From UBA6115 sp040776985 (GTDB taxonomy: Bacteria; Bacillota; Clostridia; Christensenellales; Aristaeellaceae): a DNA stretch of 64,000 nucleotides. Numbering within the stretch: position 1 is the stretch's first letter; each line of letters begins with the position of its first letter. The notes beneath the pieces are model-generated. The model saw nothing but the letters and a program-made list of their open reading frames with translations. It made no database searches and was not told where the DNA came from. This document shows positions 57,099-64,000 of the stretch, one piece after another. The stretch lies in the NCBI GenBank assembly GCA_040776985.1, contig JAXGZL010000001.1, forward strand, positions 620,001 to 684,000, given 5' to 3'. A program made the translations under genes and the position numbers.

Positions 57099-57905
57099 TT
57101 AAGCCCGTTCAGGCACCAGGTCGTTGATGGATTTAAGCATCGCAAACTGGGCCATGTGCAGATCCAGGTCCAGGTAGGCCTTGACATCCTGAACCATCTT
57201 GCCGATGTGCTCCTGCACCTGGCGGCTCAGGGCATCCAGGTCGCCCTCCGTCTGGTTTTCCACCTGGCAGGCGATGATCCGCAGGTGGCCAGGGTCCAGC
57301 AGCGCTGTCCCATAATAGATGTTGTCCACAAACCGGCCCAGGAAGTTGGCCCTGAGGGCCATCTCAAGCCTTTCCGGCCCATAGCGCCAGCGGGAGTGCA
57401 GGTACTGGTCGCCGCTGGGCATATGCAGTTCAGACAGGAAGCAGTGCCGGTCCGCGGCGAAATGCGCCCGGCACAGGGACAGCCGGCTTTTCAGCTCCTG
57501 CTGGCTGCCCACCTCCCGCAGCAACAGCCGCCTCATCAGGTCGTCCCGCAGCAGCTCCACCGCCATGTCCACATGGTAGTCGTCGTCGCTGAAGTCCGCG
57601 TGCAGGCGGTCCAGATGCTCCCGCACGAAACGCAGCTCGTCCCGCAGGGCGTCCAGCTGGTTCTGGGGGTGATAGATGGGCAGGAAGGGGTGTTTTTTCT
57701 CCAGGTGGCGCATCAGGGGGGCCGGGTTCTGGTTGGCCAGGCTGATGCCCACGGCGTCCGTGTAGTGGCGGTCCAGCAGCTTGATGGCATCAGCCGTATT
57801 ATCCAGGGTGACGACAGGGTCGAACATCAGCCTGCCCCAGTCCTGAATGCCGGAAAAGGCTTCCACGATGTCTTCCCGGTCAGTTACCAGCAGCAGTTTG
57901 TACAT
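57099..57905 (-). CDS. Protein of unknown function with receiver-like N-terminus
   Basis: A 268-residue cytoplasmic protein. The first 110 residues (YKLLLVTDREDIVEAF, then alternating strand and helix) look like a degenerate response-regulator receiver, as found in YesN-type regulators, but the phospho-acceptor region reads TDAVGISLANQNP, with an Asp at D53-like position not in the usual place. No DNA-binding domain is seen in the C-terminal 150 residues, which are helical with many Arg and Leu. AAGGAGGAAGAGG site before the ATG. It precedes the SPFH gene and may form an operon with it. Confidence 0.7.
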   Translation of the reverse strand: MYKLLLVTDREDIVEAFSGIQDWGRLMFDPVVTLDNTADAIKLLDRHYTDAVGISLANQNPAPLMRHLEKKHPFLPIYHPQNQLDALRDELRFVREHLDRLHADFSDDDYHVDMAVELLRDDLMRRLLLREVGSQQELKSRLSLCRAHFAADRHCFLSELHMPSGDQYLHSRWRYGPERLEMALRANFLGRFVDNIYYGTALLDPGHLRIIACQVENQTEGDLDALSRQVQEHIGKMVQDVKAYLDLDLHMAQFAMLKSINDLVPERA

Positions 57906-58004
57906 CCTCTTCCTCCTTGGATTAAGGTAGCCCCATTATAATGGGGCATAAGGAAAATGTCCATGTTTTTTACATTCTGTACAAATATAGCCTCGAAAAA
58001 TCAA

Positions 58005-58028
58005 AGAAAGTGCCCGAAAGCACTTTCT
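58005..58028 (-). terminator. Terminator of the ArsR-family gene
   Basis: AGAAAGTGC/GCACTTTCT, 9-bp stem with a six-base loop, followed on the minus strand by TTTGATTTTT. 21 bases after the gene. Confidence 0.75.
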
Positions 58029-58048
58029 GGGGGAGAGGTTGTCCAGAG

Positions 58049-58444
58049 TCATTTTTCTTCCGGAGGCGTGATGAAACTGCTCAGACAGGTGCCCTGTCCG
58101 TTGGTGAGGCGCTCCATAAAATCCTTGGCGGCGGCAATGCCTTCCTGGTTGAGGCTGTAATAAATCCACTTGCCGTCCCGGGTGGTGTTCACCAGCCCGT
58201 TCTCGCGCAGGGTCTTCAGATGATGGCTCAAGGTGGCCTGGCTCCAGGAGACCAGCTGCTGCATCTCATACACGCACAGCGGCCTGCAGGACAGGGCGTC
58301 CACCAGCATGGCGCGCTGGGGGTCACCCAGGGCCTTGAGCATGGCTGAGCCCCGCTGATAATCCTTGCGGTCCTTGGCGCTTAACTGCTCCAGCACGGAT
58401 TCCCGAAGACCGCCATAATAGGAACGTTGAACAAACTTTTTCAT
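58049..58444 (-). CDS. ArsR-family winged-helix regulator
   Basis: A 131-residue DNA-binding protein: AMLKALGDPQRAMLVDAL, then the HTH VYEMQQLVSWSQATLSHHLKTLRENGLV (about 62-90) and the wing RDGKWIYYSLNQEG. C-P-L-C-V-Y near the HTH start has a Cys pair position like metal-sensing members (C-x-V-x-E type). I chose ATG 58444 after GGGGAGG; the frame is open to 58510. It has no efflux gene beside it, so target genes are unknown apart from itself. Confidence 0.88.
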   Translation of the reverse strand: MKKFVQRSYYGGLRESVLEQLSAKDRKDYQRGSAMLKALGDPQRAMLVDALSCRPLCVYEMQQLVSWSQATLSHHLKTLRENGLVNTTRDGKWIYYSLNQEGIAAAKDFMERLTNGQGTCLSSFITPPEEK

Positions 58445-58466
58445 CGCTTGCCTCCCCTTGTATTCA

Positions 58467-58508
58467 GTGGTATGCGGTGTTTTTTGTCTGTTTACACTGC
58501 CGTACCAC
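58467..58508. promoter_or_regulatory. Operator-like inverted repeat upstream of the ArsR-family gene
   Basis: GTGGTATGCGGTGT (58467-58480) faces ACACTGCCGTACCAC (58494-58508): an interrupted inverted repeat, GTGGTA/TACCAC and GTGT/ACAC pairing exactly. It lies 23 bases before the start codon, a usual place for autoregulation. Confidence 0.5.
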
Positions 58509-58625
58509 ACAAGTATGAATATTAATACGAAAAAAGAAAAATATCAAGGGCAAAGCAACAGATTTTGTCCAAACTCTGGCTCATAAAGTTGCGCAGGGGG
58601 GCTTTGCGCCTGAGTGGGGTTGGTT

Positions 58626-58655
58626 TTGCATTGAGGGGGGCAGGCGGTATATAAT
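58626..58655 (+). promoter_or_regulatory. Promoter of trkA-trkH
   Basis: TTGCAT (58626-58631), 18 bases, TATAAT (58650-58655), 30 bases before ATG 58685. Confidence 0.7.
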
Positions 58656-58684
58656 AGCGCTGAACTGTGAAGCATGGAGGATTT

Positions 58685-60055
58685 ATGTATATTGTCATCG
58701 TGGGGGACGGCAAGGTAGGGCACTCACTGGCGACACAGCTGGTGGCTGAAAACCACGACGTCACCATCGTGGAGCACAACGAGCAGGTGCTGATGAAAAA
58801 CCAGGACCAGCTGGACGCCATGTATGTGAAGGGCAACGGCGTAAGCGTGGAAACCCTGAGGGAGGCGGACGTCCAGCGGGCGGACATCGTGGTGGCGGTC
58901 ACGGTGAGCGACGAGATCAACATGCTGGTCTGCCTCACCGCCAAGCGCCTGGGCGCGCGCTATGCCATCGCCCGCATTCGGGACCCGGAATACCACCGCA
59001 GCCATCGCTTTTTGATGGAAGAGCTGCTGATTGACTATATTTTGAACCCGGAGCGCACCATGGCCATGGAGGTCAGCCGCATCCTGCGCTATCCCTTCTC
59101 CGGCAATGTGGAAACCTTTGCCAGGGGCCAGGTGGAGATGATGGACTTCCGCCTCAGCCGGGAGGACGGCTTTGTGGGCCTGGCGCTCAAGGACATTGCC
59201 CGGGCCATGCACCACCTGCCCCAGGTGCTGGTCTGCGCGGTGGAGCGGGAGGGGGAGGCCATCATCCCCAAGGGCAACTTTGTCTTCAAGGAAGGGGACC
59301 GGGTGTTTGTGGTGTCCGATGTGGCCACCATCACCTCCTTTTTCCGCGCCCTGGGCAAAAAGATGGTGAAGATCACCAGCGTGATGATCATGGGGGGCAG
59401 CCGCATCGCCTTTTATCTGGGACGGCTTCTGATTGAAACGGGCATCAGCGTGTCCATCATCGAGATTGACCCGGAAAAGGCCCGGGAGATCACGGAGCTG
59501 CTGCCTGAGGCCAATGTCATCCTGGGGGACGGCACCGACCATGAGGTGCTGGTGGAGGAGGGAATGCTCAGCCACGACGCCTTCATCACCCTGTCCGGCC
59601 GGGACGAGGACAACATCATGGCGGGTTTCTATGCCCATCAGAACGGGGTGCACAAGGTGGTGGTGAAAAACAACCACGAGAACTACAACCCCATCCTGGG
59701 CATGATGGGCCTGGACAGCGTGGTGAACACCAAGCAGGTCACCAGCAACACCATCCTGCGCGCCGTGCGCACCCGCCTGGGGGCCTCCGGCCCCAACCAG
59801 GTGCAGCGCCTGTACCGGCTGATGGACGGCAAGGCGGAGGCGCTGGAGTTCATCGTGGGGGCAGGGGAGCCCATCATCGGGCAAAAACTCAAGGACCTGG
59901 AGGTGCTGCCGGAGGCGCTGGTGGCGGTGATTGTCAGAAACGGCAAGGTCAGGGTGCCTTTCGGCGATGACATGCTGGAGGCAGGGGACCGGGTCATCGT
60001 CATGGTGAAGGAAAGCGGCATCAATTTCCTGAGCGACATCATCTGGAGACCCTGA
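58685..60055 (+). CDS. trkA: Trk potassium uptake system regulatory protein TrkA
   Basis: A 456-residue cytoplasmic ring protein with duplicated RCK-N and RCK-C parts. First Rossmann start YIVIVGDGKVGHSLATQL with the acid at the end of strand 2 (TIVEHNEQ), second unit VMIMGGSRIAFYLGRLL with IIEIDPEKA, and a TrkA-C domain after each (about 135-215 and 370-456). It binds NAD(H)/ATP and gates TrkH. I chose ATG 58685 with GGAGG just before; ATG 58667 is in frame. It is followed by trkH two bases later. Confidence 0.95.
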   Translation: MYIVIVGDGKVGHSLATQLVAENHDVTIVEHNEQVLMKNQDQLDAMYVKGNGVSVETLREADVQRADIVVAVTVSDEINMLVCLTAKRLGARYAIARIRDPEYHRSHRFLMEELLIDYILNPERTMAMEVSRILRYPFSGNVETFARGQVEMMDFRLSREDGFVGLALKDIARAMHHLPQVLVCAVEREGEAIIPKGNFVFKEGDRVFVVSDVATITSFFRALGKKMVKITSVMIMGGSRIAFYLGRLLIETGISVSIIEIDPEKAREITELLPEANVILGDGTDHEVLVEEGMLSHDAFITLSGRDEDNIMAGFYAHQNGVHKVVVKNNHENYNPILGMMGLDSVVNTKQVTSNTILRAVRTRLGASGPNQVQRLYRLMDGKAEALEFIVGAGEPIIGQKLKDLEVLPEALVAVIVRNGKVRVPFGDDMLEAGDRVIVMVKESGINFLSDIIWRP

Positions 60056-60057
60056 GG

Positions 60058-61509
60058 ATGAATATCGCGCTGGTGCTGAACCTCTTGGGCCGCCTGCTGA
60101 CGCTGGAGGCGGGGCTGATGCTGCCCGCCCTTCTGGTGACGCTGTCAGAGGGCGCCCGGGACATTCAGGCCCTTTTTTACAGCCTTTTGATCACCCTGGC
60201 GGCGGGCCTTGCGCTGCTGCTGGGCGTCCGCCCCAAGGAGCGGCAGATGCAGGCCCGGGAGGGCTTTGTGGTGGTGGGCCTGGCCTGGGCGCTGATGGCG
60301 GCCTTTGGGGCCCTGCCCTTCATGTTTTCAGGCGCCACCAGCTTTTACTGGGACGCCTATTTTGAGACCAGCTCCGGCTTTACCACCACCGGGGCCTCCA
60401 TTTTCAGCCAGGTGGAGCAGCTGAGCAAGGGCATCCTGTTCTGGCGTTCCTTCACCCATTGGGTGGGGGGGATGGGGGTATTGATCCTCACCCTGGCGGT
60501 GATGCCCAAAATCGGCGGGCGCAGCGCCCACCTGGCCCGGGCGGAAAGCCCCGGCCCCACCTTCTCCAAAATGCTGCCCCGGATGCGGGACACCGCCCGG
60601 GTGCTGTATGCCATTTATGGGGTGATGACCCTGGTGCTGCTGGGCCTGCTGCTGCTGTCCGGCCTCCCCCTGTTTGACGCCGCCATCCACGCCATGGGCA
60701 CGGCGGGCACAGGGGGCTTTTCCAACCGTAACCTGTCGGTGGGGGCCTATAACAACCTGCCGGCGGAGATCATGATCACGGTGTTCATGTTCCTGTTTGG
60801 CACCAACTTCATCATCTATTTCCGCCTCCTCAAGGGGGAGGGGCTGAAAGCCCTGCGCCATGAGGAGGCCCGCGCCTATTACCTGGTGGGCCTGGTGTCC
60901 ATCGCCCTGATCACCCTGGTCACCACCGCCCACTACGGCAGCGTGGGGGAGGCGCTGCGCCATGCCAGCTTCCAGGTGGCCTCCATCATGTCCACCACCG
61001 GCTACTCCACCAGCGATTTTGACCTCTGGCCCCAGTTCGCCAGGATATTGCTGCTGGTGCTGATGCTGATGGGAGCCTCCGCCGGCAGCACGGCGGGGGG
61101 CATGAAGGTGTCCCGGGTGGTGCTGCTGGGCAAGGTCAGCGGGCGGGAGGTGGGCCACACCCTGCGTCCCCGGCAGGTGAAGTTTGTCAAGTTGGAGGGG
61201 CGCGCGGTGGACGCGGACACCCTGCACAGCGTGATGGTGTTCTTCTTCCTGTACATCGCTTTTTTGATGGTGGGCACCCTGATGGTCAGCCTGGACGGGG
61301 TTGACTTCACCACCAGCTTTTCCGCCACCGCGGCCTGCCTGTCCAACATCGGCCCCGGGCTGTCCCTGGTGGGGCCGCTGAGCAACTACGGGCACTTTTC
61401 CCCCGCCATCAAATACTTGCTGTCCTTTCTGATGCTGCTGGGCCGGCTGGAGTTTATCCCCCTGCTGGTGCTTTTCCATCCGGCGGTGTGGCGCGGGCGG
61501 CACAAATAA
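60058..61509 (+). CDS. trkH: Trk-type potassium transporter subunit TrkH
   Basis: A 483-residue membrane protein with four membrane-pore-membrane repeats. The four filter segments can be read: SSGFTTTGASIF (near 105), MGTAGTGGFSNRN (near 218), MSTTGYSTSDF (near 313) and CLSNIGPGLS (near 430). Each has the conserved Gly. It takes up K+ with TrkA. The start is two bases after trkA stop, so the two are coupled. Confidence 0.95.
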   Translation: MNIALVLNLLGRLLTLEAGLMLPALLVTLSEGARDIQALFYSLLITLAAGLALLLGVRPKERQMQAREGFVVVGLAWALMAAFGALPFMFSGATSFYWDAYFETSSGFTTTGASIFSQVEQLSKGILFWRSFTHWVGGMGVLILTLAVMPKIGGRSAHLARAESPGPTFSKMLPRMRDTARVLYAIYGVMTLVLLGLLLLSGLPLFDAAIHAMGTAGTGGFSNRNLSVGAYNNLPAEIMITVFMFLFGTNFIIYFRLLKGEGLKALRHEEARAYYLVGLVSIALITLVTTAHYGSVGEALRHASFQVASIMSTTGYSTSDFDLWPQFARILLLVLMLMGASAGSTAGGMKVSRVVLLGKVSGREVGHTLRPRQVKFVKLEGRAVDADTLHSVMVFFFLYIAFLMVGTLMVSLDGVDFTTSFSATAACLSNIGPGLSLVGPLSNYGHFSPAIKYLLSFLMLLGRLEFIPLLVLFHPAVWRGRHK

Positions 61510-61531
61510 ACGCATACAAGGAGGCTGAAGG

Positions 61532-62008
61532 ATGAGAAGGAACAGGGCATGGCTTGCGCTGCTGCTGGTTCTGGTGATTGCTGGCACCGGTTTTCTGTAC
61601 TGGCCCAGGAGCCTTTCGGCGCTGATCGGCTGGGAGCATCCCCTGCAGGTGATCAAAATCGCCATGGAGCTGGATGAAGCCCAGCTGGCCACCCTGGGCA
61701 GCGCCAGCTATGCCCTGGAACCCGGCAGCCAGGAGCAGGCCGCTGTCAAAGAAATACTGTCCCGCTATCGCTGGCACCTGGGTTTTGACACCCTGTTCAA
61801 CATGAGCGCCAGCGGCTTTAAAGGAAAGACTGCCCTCCAGTTTTCAGAGATGACCCCGGGAGGGAAATTGATCGAGGTGGCGGAGGGCAGCGGGCGCATG
61901 GCCATTGAGGGCCGGGCAGCCAAGATCGGCTATTTCGGCGCCGGTGACGCGAAAAAGCTGGTGGGTGAGGTGCTGGAGATATTGAAGCCCTTGACGCCCC
62001 AGGTGTAA
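61532..62008 (+). CDS. Membrane-anchored or secreted protein of unknown function
   Basis: A 158-residue protein with one N-terminal hydrophobic segment (LALLLVLVIAGTGFLYWP, about 7-24), then a 130-residue outer domain with no cysteine and no family that I recognise. AGGAGG precedes the ATG. It lies 22 bases after trkH and 15 before the nitroreductase gene, so it is probably in the same operon. Confidence 0.75.
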   Translation: MRRNRAWLALLLVLVIAGTGFLYWPRSLSALIGWEHPLQVIKIAMELDEAQLATLGSASYALEPGSQEQAAVKEILSRYRWHLGFDTLFNMSASGFKGKTALQFSEMTPGGKLIEVAEGSGRMAIEGRAAKIGYFGAGDAKKLVGEVLEILKPLTPQV

Positions 62009-62023
62009 TCAGGGAGGAAAAGA

Positions 62024-62800
62024 ATGAAAAACCAGGAAACCATCAAGGCACTGCGTGGATTTTTGAAGGATAATATCAGGCTGGAGACGGACTTCAGCCT
62101 GTCTGACCAGTCCCTGGGCTATCCCATGCCGGTGGTGGAAAAGCCGCTGGAGGAAGGGCAGCAGGCCATCCCCCTGCCGGAATGGCGGGATGCCCTGGAC
62201 CTGAAGCTGGACCTGGGCAGCCTGATCGCCCAGCGCAAAAGCGCCCGGAAATACCCGGAGGAGGCACTCAGCGCGGAGCAGCTGTCATTCCTTTTATGGG
62301 CCACCCAGGGCCTGCGCAAAATCAAGGGGGAGCGGGTGCTGCGCAATGTGCCCTCCGCCGGCAACCGCCATGCCCTGGAAACCTACCTGGCCCTGACCCG
62401 GCCCGTTTTGGGGGCGGAGGGGCAGCGCTTTGACCCCGGCCTCTGGCGCTATCAGCCCATGAGCCACGCCCTGGTTTACCTGGGCTGCCCGGCGGATTTG
62501 CCGGACCGGGTGGCGGAGGCCGCCCTGAGCCAGACCTTTGTGGGCCTGGCGCCGGTCACCTTCATATGGAGCGCGGTGCCCTACCGCATGGAATGGCGCT
62601 ACCGGCAGGCCTCCCACAAGGTGATTGCCCTGGACGCAGGCCATGTCTGCCAAAACCTCTACCTGGCGGCAGAGGCCACGGGCTGTGTCACCTGTGCGGT
62701 GGCGGCCTATGACCAGAAGGCGGCAGACCGCCTGCTGGGCCTGGACGGGGAAGAGGAGTTTGTGATTTATATGGCGCCGGTGGGCAGGGCACGGAACTAA
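62024..62800 (+). CDS. SagB/ThcOx-type nitroreductase-family protein
   Basis: A 258-residue flavin-dependent oxidoreductase. FMN-binding marks: QRKSARKYPEEALS near 68 (R-x-S-x-R), NVPSAGNRHALETYL near 105, and GLAPVTFIWSA. End region AAEATGCVTCAVAAYDQ and EEEFVIYMAPVG. Without a RiPP cyclase or precursor nearby it is more likely a general nitroreductase than a true azoline dehydrogenase. Converges with the GNAT gene, overlapping by four bases. Confidence 0.88.
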   Translation: MKNQETIKALRGFLKDNIRLETDFSLSDQSLGYPMPVVEKPLEEGQQAIPLPEWRDALDLKLDLGSLIAQRKSARKYPEEALSAEQLSFLLWATQGLRKIKGERVLRNVPSAGNRHALETYLALTRPVLGAEGQRFDPGLWRYQPMSHALVYLGCPADLPDRVAEAALSQTFVGLAPVTFIWSAVPYRMEWRYRQASHKVIALDAGHVCQNLYLAAEATGCVTCAVAAYDQKAADRLLGLDGEEEFVIYMAPVGRARN

Positions 62801-63435
62801 CGCGGTCTGCGCCTGCTGGCAATTTCCATAAAGCGCGCCTGGGATAACAGGCCGCTTTTTTTCTCTTTTGGGGGAAAACCCTGGTCAAAGACGTCTATCT
62901 GCTGTTCATCCATGTTAAAAACCGGCGCTTCCACAAAGCGGCCGGGGCTCAAATGCCCTTTTTTCAGTTCCAGCGCCTGCAGGGCATCCGCATAGTGTTC
63001 ATCCCCGGTTCTGATGTCAAAGTGTTCCGCCGGCACAAAGCCGAAGCGGCTGTAATAGGCAGGGTCACCCAAGATGATGACGCCTCCCTCCCCCTGCTCC
63101 CGGGCAAGGGCCAGGGTGTGGCGGATCAGCTGGCTGCCAATGCCCTGTCCTTGCCAGGAGGGCAGCACGGCCACCGGACCAAAGGTAAGGGTGGCGGTAT
63201 GCTGGCCATTGTCCCTTAAAATATGGGAGCGGGAGTAGACGATGCTCCCCAGCAGCTGCCCATCGCTTTCTGCCACCCAGGCAAGTTCAGGCACAAAGGC
63301 AGGGGCATCCCGCAGGAAATGCAGCAGGTAGTGCTCTGCGCAGCCGGGGACATAGAGATTAAAGAAGGCTTCCCGGGTGAGGGACTCCGCTGCCCGGTGG
63401 TCACTGGGCCGCTCTCTTCTCAGCAGTATACTCAC
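62797..63435 (-). CDS. GNAT-family N-acetyltransferase
   Basis: A 212-residue YhbS-like GNAT: RRERPSDHRAAESLTREAF at the start, acetyl-CoA loop VLPSWQGQGIGSQLIRH near 95, and GDPAYYSRFGFVPAEH near 125. I chose the GTG at 63435 that overlaps the stop of the HD gene; the frame is open to 63501 but that part is the shadow of the HD gene. The ribosome-binding site is weak, in line with coupled translation. Substrate unknown. Confidence 0.88.
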   Translation of the reverse strand: MSILLRRERPSDHRAAESLTREAFFNLYVPGCAEHYLLHFLRDAPAFVPELAWVAESDGQLLGSIVYSRSHILRDNGQHTATLTFGPVAVLPSWQGQGIGSQLIRHTLALAREQGEGGVIILGDPAYYSRFGFVPAEHFDIRTGDEHYADALQALELKKGHLSPGRFVEAPVFNMDEQQIDVFDQGFPPKEKKSGLLSQARFMEIASRRRPR

Positions 63436-64000
63436 ATCATTCTTTGTTCGTTGATCACCAGGCCAAAGGCCAGGCCCAGCCGGTCGGCCGCGCGGCGGCA
63501 CAGCAGCATGCGGGAGAGGAAAATTTCAAAATAGTCAGCGATATGGCTGATCTTGGTGTCAATGGTCAGATGGAGGAGGATTTCCTTCTCCTGGTTGTTC
63601 ACCTCCAGCTCTGAATGCACCACGGCGTAGTTCACCCGGTCGTGGATGTCCAGGCCGATGGTGTCCTTGTTGCGGACCCGGGTGCGCCTGACGTCCGACT
63701 TGTCCGCGATGATCAGGGCCGCTGACACATCGTTCACCGGGAAGGCGGTGCTTTCATCGTGGTTGCCAATGGCGGTGATGATGGTGGCGATGTCGTCCGG
63801 CTCCGCCCCCATATCCCGGAGGAGGGAGAAGGCCAGCAGGGCCCCGGTGCGCTCGTGGGCCACCCGGTTGATCACATTGCCGATGTCGTGAAGGAAGGCG
63901 GCGATGGCGGCCAGCTCCGCCTGGCGGGCGTCATGCCCGGTTTCCAGCAGGATCTGCCGGGCGGTCTCCGCCGCCTTGGTCACATGGGCAAAGCTGTGCT
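63432..64000 (-). CDS. HD-domain phosphohydrolase-like protein (partial, cut by the window edge)
   Basis: At least 188 residues; the frame is open to the right edge. HSFAHVTKAAE at the edge holds the first His of the HD domain, FLHDIGN is the His-Asp pair, and IGNHDES and IADKSD are the later metal positions. The C-terminal part (EILLHLTIDTKISHIADYFEIF) is not part of the HD core. A metal-dependent phosphohydrolase is expected. A GTG at 63983 could be taken as the start, but the HD His lies before it, so the true start is beyond 64000. Confidence 0.85.
   Translation of the reverse strand, partial: HSFAHVTKAAETARQILLETGHDARQAELAAIAAFLHDIGNVINRVAHERTGALLAFSLLRDMGAEPDDIATIITAIGNHDESTAFPVNDVSAALIIADKSDVRRTRVRNKDTIGLDIHDRVNYAVVHSELEVNNQEKEILLHLTIDTKISHIADYFEIFLSRMLLCRRAADRLGLAFGLVINEQRMM

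Noticed and set aside
58724..61692. Long minus-strand frames opposite trkA and trkH
   Set aside because: Both are shadows; the plus-strand products have complete RCK domains and K+ filter motifs.
62024..62800. SagB-type gene as part of a RiPP cluster
   Set aside because: No cyclodehydratase, precursor peptide or protease gene is near; trk genes and a GNAT surround it.

Overview
The window reads as chromosome of a high-GC Bacillota (Clostridia-type) anaerobe. Ribosome-binding sites are strong AGGAGG types, promoters are sigma-A-like, there are many sugar ABC importers, and there is an ECF sigma/anti-sigma pair. Gene style (SH3-repeat wall proteins, M42 aminopeptidases, SBP-rich operons) suggests a gut or rumen fermenter, perhaps Christensenellales-like. 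That taxonomic guess is inference only.

Layout. 1-1233: end of a sugar ABC importer. 1315-9129 (minus): an operon with NagB-like, M24, PIG-L, permease, ATPase, SBP and a second M24 protein, divergent from a ROK regulator (9372-10670). 10843-19190 (plus): a sugar oxidation and uptake operon (two Gfo/Idh/MocA oxidoreductases, a zinc dehydrogenase, two TIM-barrel isomerases/epimerases and a complete ABC importer), then a convergent aldo/keto reductase. 20259-23633 (minus): three tandem paralogous secreted proteins of unknown function, the last gene with an apparent frameshift. An IS5-type element separates them from an ECF sigma/small ORF/anti-sigma operon (24562-26347). 26502-27566: a decayed insertion sequence with 25-bp direct repeats. 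27745-31495: a ribose-type ABC importer. 31563-46233: mostly housekeeping genes (phosphohexomutase, SH3-repeat wall protein, flavoprotein, three M42 peptidases, a short-form alanyl-tRNA synthetase, acetyltransferase, VOC, ArsC-like, carboxyethylornithine synthase). 46376-48240: SDR, an HTH remnant and an AT-rich acetyltransferase gene flanked by repeated hairpins. 48520-48992: four tRNAs (Arg, His, Gln, Leu). 49114-51896: a second copy of the 26502 element, with an IS110-family element nested inside it. 51944-55223: a MalEFG-type importer without ATPase. 55427-64000: pyrE, an SPFH/zinc-ribbon protein, an ArsR regulator, TrkA/TrkH, a SagB-type nitroreductase, a GNAT and an HD protein cut by the window edge.

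The most notable result is the IS110 element. The decayed copy at 26502-27566 provides its uninterrupted insertion site. The region upstream of its transposase folds on paper into a leader hairpin plus two loops. The first loop carries two short guides matching the two sides of the actual insertion site around a CT core. The second loop carries guides matching the two ends of the element. This is the logic of an IS110-type bridge RNA, read here from sequence alone. Other points of interest are the long (25-26 bp) target duplications of the host element, a 173-bp repeat between permease and SBP genes at two loci, a 45-residue ORF copied from the anti-sigma N-terminus, and a catabolic operon combining two ligand-poor M24 proteins with PIG-L and NagB-like enzymes.
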